The position numbers and the translations under genes were made by a program. A stretch of 64,000 nucleotides of DNA from Rhizobium phaseoli (GTDB lineage Bacteria; Pseudomonadota; Alphaproteobacteria; Rhizobiales; Rhizobiaceae). Location: assembly GCF_003985125.1 (NCBI RefSeq), contig NZ_ML133568.1:248001-312000 (forward strand), given 5' to 3'. The notes under the pieces are model-generated. The model was not told the DNA's origin and made no database searches. It saw nothing but the letters and a program-made list of their open reading frames with translations. Of this stretch, positions 61,276 to 64,000 are shown in pieces; positions within the stretch are counted from its first letter, which is position 1, and each line of letters starts with the position of its first letter.

Positions 61276-63353
61276 GGCTGTGGCGCAAGATTGCGATCGG
61301 ATCCGCCGCCGGCATCGTTGTTGCCGGCGCGGCTCTGCTTGCGCTCGACGCCGCGGACAAGGCCTTTCCGCCGCCGCTCGACAAAGCGGGCATGGTTTCG
61401 CCGGAGGTGCTGGATGCCGACGGGCAGTTGCTGCGCGCCTTCGCGACCGCCGAAGGCCGCTGGCGGCTGAAGACGACGGTCGCCGATGTCGATCCGCAAT
61501 TCCTGCGCATGCTTGTTGCCTATGAGGATCAGCGTTTCTACGATCACGGCGGCGTCGATGCCTGGGCCCTCGGGCGGGCCAGCCTGCAATTCGTCCGCAA
61601 TGGCCGCATCGTCTCCGGCGCCTCGACGCTGTCGATGCAGGTGGCGCGGCTGATCGAGCCGCGCGCGGAACGGTCGTTTTCGGCAAAACTCCTGCAGCTC
61701 GTCCGCGCCGTGCAGATCGAACGGCGGCTGTCGAAGGAAGAGATTCTCGATCTCTATCTCACGCATGCGCCCTATGGCGGCAATCTGGAAGGCGTGCGCG
61801 CCGCAAGTCTCGCCTATTTCGGCAAGGAGCCGCGGCGCCTGACGGTCGCCGAAGCCGCGCTGCTCGTCGCCCTGCCGCAATTGCCGGAACGGCGCCGGCC
61901 GGACCGCAATCTCCAGGCGGCGCAAGAGGCGCGCAAACGGGTGCTCGATCGCGCCGCGGTGGCCGAGGCGGTCGGCGACGGCGAAGCGGAGCGGGCCGAG
62001 GCGGTTGCCGTCCCCATGCGGCGCATGCAGCTGCCGGCACTGGCCGCCCATGTCGCGGAAGCGGCGCTTCGCAAGGAGCCTGATGTGCTCAAGCATCAGA
62101 CGACCTTGAGGAAGCAGGTGCAGCAAGGGCTGGAAGCGGTCGCCCGGGCCGCGGCAATGAAGCTCGGACCGAAGCTTTCGCTCGCCATGGTCATGGCCGA
62201 TGCCCAGACCGGCGCGATCGTCGGCGAGGTCGGCTCGGCCGATTATTTCGACGCCAGCCGCTCCGGCTGGATCGATATGACGCGCGTCAACCGCTCGCCC
62301 GGATCAACGCTGAAGCCCTTCATCTACGGGCTCGCCTTCGAACAGGGCCTTGTTTCCCAGGAGACCATTATCGAGGACCGCCCGGCCGACTTCTTCGGCT
62401 ACCGGCCGCGCAATTTCGACATGAGTTACCAGGGCGACGTCACCGTGCGCGAGGCGCTGCAGCTGTCTCTGAACGTTCCGGCCGTCAAGCTGCTCGACGC
62501 CGTCGGGCCGTCGCGGCTGCTGGTGCGCTTCCGCCGCGCCGACGTGCGCCCGGCCTTGCCGCCGAGCGAGACGCCGGGACTGGCGATCGGTCTTGGCGGC
62601 GTCGGCATCACGCTCAAGGATCTGGTGCAGCTCTATACGGCGCTCGCCGATCGCGGCCGGCCGGCAAGGCTCGGCGATGGCATCACCGGCACCCCTGGCA
62701 AGCTCGACGGCGAACCGCTGCTCGAGCCGGTCGCGGTCTGGAACGTCGCCGATATTCTCTCCGGCGTCATCCCTCCCGCCGGCGCGCCGCAGCGCGGCAT
62801 CGCCTACAAGACCGGCACGAGCTACGGCTATCGCGACGCCTGGTCGGTCGGGTATGACGGACGTTATGTGCTCGGCGTCTGGGTCGGGCGGCCCGACAAC
62901 AGCGCCGTGCCCGGCTTGACCGGCTACGGCACCGCAGCACCCATCCTGTTCGAAGCATTCGCCAAATCAGGCATCGCCACGACACCCTTGCCGCGGCCCC
63001 CGGCCGGGGCCGTGCGCATCGCCCAATCGGAGCTGCCGATCAGCCAGCGGCGTTTTGCGCTGAATGCCAGCGGTCTGCTCGTCGCCTCCGGGCGCGAACC
63101 CGCGCCGCAGATCGTCTATCCGCCCGAAGGCGCCCATATCGATCTCGGCGCAAAAGGCGGCGATCTGTCGCCGTTGATGCTGAAGCTGCAAGGCGGCCGC
63201 GCGCCCTTCCGCTGGCTTGCCAACGGCAAGCCGCTCCCTGACCTCTCGCGCCGGCGCACTCAGCAATGGCAGCCCGACGGCGGCGGCTATTCGAAGCTGA
63301 CCGTCATCGATTCGGCCGGACGAGCCGCGAGCGTCGGCGTCTTCATCGACTAG
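61272..63353 (+). CDS. pbpC: Penicillin-binding protein 1C
   Basis: A 693-residue bifunctional peptidoglycan synthase. An N-terminal membrane anchor (about 5-25) is followed by a GT51 glycosyltransferase domain with catalytic Glu85 in EDQRFYDHGG and the downstream GASTLSMQVARL. The transpeptidase domain has S345-x-x-K (SPGSTLKP), an SLN-type motif (LQLSLNVPAVK) and K513-T-G (KTGTSYGY). A BiPBP_C domain ends the protein at about 610-690. With the overlapping macroglobulin gene it forms the known repair-and-defence pair. The cassette is conserved across Gram-negatives. Confidence 0.95.
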   Translation: MRLWRKIAIGSAAGIVVAGAALLALDAADKAFPPPLDKAGMVSPEVLDADGQLLRAFATAEGRWRLKTTVADVDPQFLRMLVAYEDQRFYDHGGVDAWALGRASLQFVRNGRIVSGASTLSMQVARLIEPRAERSFSAKLLQLVRAVQIERRLSKEEILDLYLTHAPYGGNLEGVRAASLAYFGKEPRRLTVAEAALLVALPQLPERRRPDRNLQAAQEARKRVLDRAAVAEAVGDGEAERAEAVAVPMRRMQLPALAAHVAEAALRKEPDVLKHQTTLRKQVQQGLEAVARAAAMKLGPKLSLAMVMADAQTGAIVGEVGSADYFDASRSGWIDMTRVNRSPGSTLKPFIYGLAFEQGLVSQETIIEDRPADFFGYRPRNFDMSYQGDVTVREALQLSLNVPAVKLLDAVGPSRLLVRFRRADVRPALPPSETPGLAIGLGGVGITLKDLVQLYTALADRGRPARLGDGITGTPGKLDGEPLLEPVAVWNVADILSGVIPPAGAPQRGIAYKTGTSYGYRDAWSVGYDGRYVLGVWVGRPDNSAVPGLTGYGTAAPILFEAFAKSGIATTPLPRPPAGAVRIAQSELPISQRRFALNASGLLVASGREPAPQIVYPPEGAHIDLGAKGGDLSPLMLKLQGGRAPFRWLANGKPLPDLSRRRTQQWQPDGGGYSKLTVIDSAGRAASVGVFID

Positions 63354-63433
63354 CGCGTAAGGCGGCGCCATGAGGGAACAAAAGCCCGGCGACAACCGTT
63401 GGAAAGGGTCTCCCTCCAACGTCAGACGGCCTC

Positions 63434-64000
63434 ATGACTTTTCCGACAGCGACCTACCGGATACAGTTCCGCAATGGCATGACCTTCGATCGCGCCTGCG
63501 GCCTTATTCCCTATCTCAAGACGCTCGGCATCAGCCACCTCTACGCCTCACCCATCTTCACCGCCGTCAGCGGTTCGACCCATGGCTATGATGTCACCGA
63601 CGCCAACGAGATCGACCCGGCGCTCGGCGGCCGGGCAGGCTTCGACCGGCTGACGGAACGCCTCGCCGCGGCGGGCATGGGCCTCATCCTCGACATCGTC
63701 CCGAACCATATGGCCGCCTCGCCGGAAAACGGCTGGTGGCGCGACGTGCTGACATTCGGACGGCAGAGCGCCTATGCCGGTCATTTCGACATCCACTGGC
63801 GCGAACCGCTGACCCTGCCCCAGCTCGGCCAGCCTTTCGAAGAGGCACTGGCTGCAGGCGAATTGCGGCTCGTGCTCGACGAGATACACGGCAACTTCGC
63901 CTTGGCTTACTTCCAGACCTTGTTGCCGCTGAACCCCAGCAGCTACGGTGCGCTCGCCAACCGTCTCGACGATCCGGTCGCCATGCGAATGGCGGAGGCG
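63434..64000 (+). CDS. treY: Malto-oligosyltrehalose synthase (5' part, truncated by window end)
   Basis: The frame from ATG 63434 (MTFPTATYRIQF) is open to the end of the window, 189 residues of an expected ~850. It is a GH13 enzyme: YLKTLGISHLYASPI, then STHGYDVTDANEIDPALGG, then LILDIVPNHMAA, the first conserved GH13 region with Asp/His. TreY converts the reducing end of a maltodextrin to a trehalosyl unit, which TreZ then releases. The STHGYDV run is specific to TreY among GH13 members. The ribosome site is weak. It begins 80 bases after pbpC, presumably a separate unit for osmotic or stress adaptation. Confidence 0.9.
   Translation, partial: MTFPTATYRIQFRNGMTFDRACGLIPYLKTLGISHLYASPIFTAVSGSTHGYDVTDANEIDPALGGRAGFDRLTERLAAAGMGLILDIVPNHMAASPENGWWRDVLTFGRQSAYAGHFDIHWREPLTLPQLGQPFEEALAAGELRLVLDEIHGNFALAYFQTLLPLNPSSYGALANRLDDPVAMRMAEA

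Noticed and set aside
58912..61686. Minus-strand open frame (924 codons) opposite the macroglobulin gene
   Set aside because: Shadow frame; it crosses into pbpC on the opposite strand, and the macroglobulin thioester and pbpC motifs are on the plus strand.
1..64000. CRISPR array, rRNA, tRNA, transposase or prophage
   Set aside because: No regularly spaced direct repeats, no RNA gene signatures and no transposase, integrase or phage structural genes were seen by eye; short RNAs could be missed.

Overview
The window looks like a chromosomal stretch of an alphaproteobacterium of the Rhizobium etli / R. leguminosarum type. The base composition is GC-rich with matching codon use. Gene families are typical of Rhizobiaceae: a cyo quinol oxidase, CHASE2-type cyclases, MHS and ACS transporters, and LacI regulators. 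The gaps carry palindromic mosaic repeats of the kind described in Rhizobium. This is inference from reading; no database was searched. No rRNA, tRNA, CRISPR array, phage or transposase gene was seen.

Layout. (1) 1-8602: the 3' end of a class III cyclase, a small secreted protein, then a long minus-strand operon DUF805 - DUF805 - DUF4129 - DUF4350 - MoxR ATPase - DUF58 - SpoIIM-like - RDD, a MoxR/DUF58 envelope-quality locus. (2) 8942-14214: a methyltransferase, a DUF3095 cyclase-like protein, a nucleotide-sugar dehydrogenase, a small unknown protein and another cyclase. (3) 14370-20340: a complete peptide-type ABC importer. (4) 20437-27505: three glycosyltransferases, an ABC-exporter-like protein whose ATPase motifs are all degraded, and a cyclic-nucleotide-binding protein. 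I rate this the most interesting region. (5) 27594-31414: phosphoesterase, a ParE-type toxin-antitoxin pair, an alpha/beta hydrolase and an MHS transporter. (6) 31791-38118: cyoABCD, SURF1 and an acyltransferase. (7) 38312-46809: hybrid histidine kinase, FAD protein, FMN reductase and a heterodimeric ABC exporter pair. (8) 47191-53644: small secreted protein, two LacI regulators, two MFS transporters and a TetR regulator. (9) 53645-64000: response regulator, L,D-transpeptidase, frameshifted msrA, an alpha-2-macroglobulin with PBP1C, and the start of treY.

How they fit together. Much of the window serves the cell envelope: glycosyltransferases, nucleotide-sugar dehydrogenase, L,D-transpeptidase, PBP1C/macroglobulin, MoxR locus. 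Three cyclase-like proteins and one cNMP-binding protein suggest a cyclic-nucleotide layer, but no link between them is shown by sequence.

Non-coding structure is rich. There is a 272-bp element with 33-bp terminal inverted repeats and a solo copy of its end, two copies of a double-palindrome Rhizobium mosaic repeat, several REP-like hairpins, a clear intrinsic terminator, and palindromic candidate operators before the toxin-antitoxin operon, the cyo operon, an MFS gene and the tetR gene. Three repeats begin exactly at the TAG stop codon of the preceding gene.
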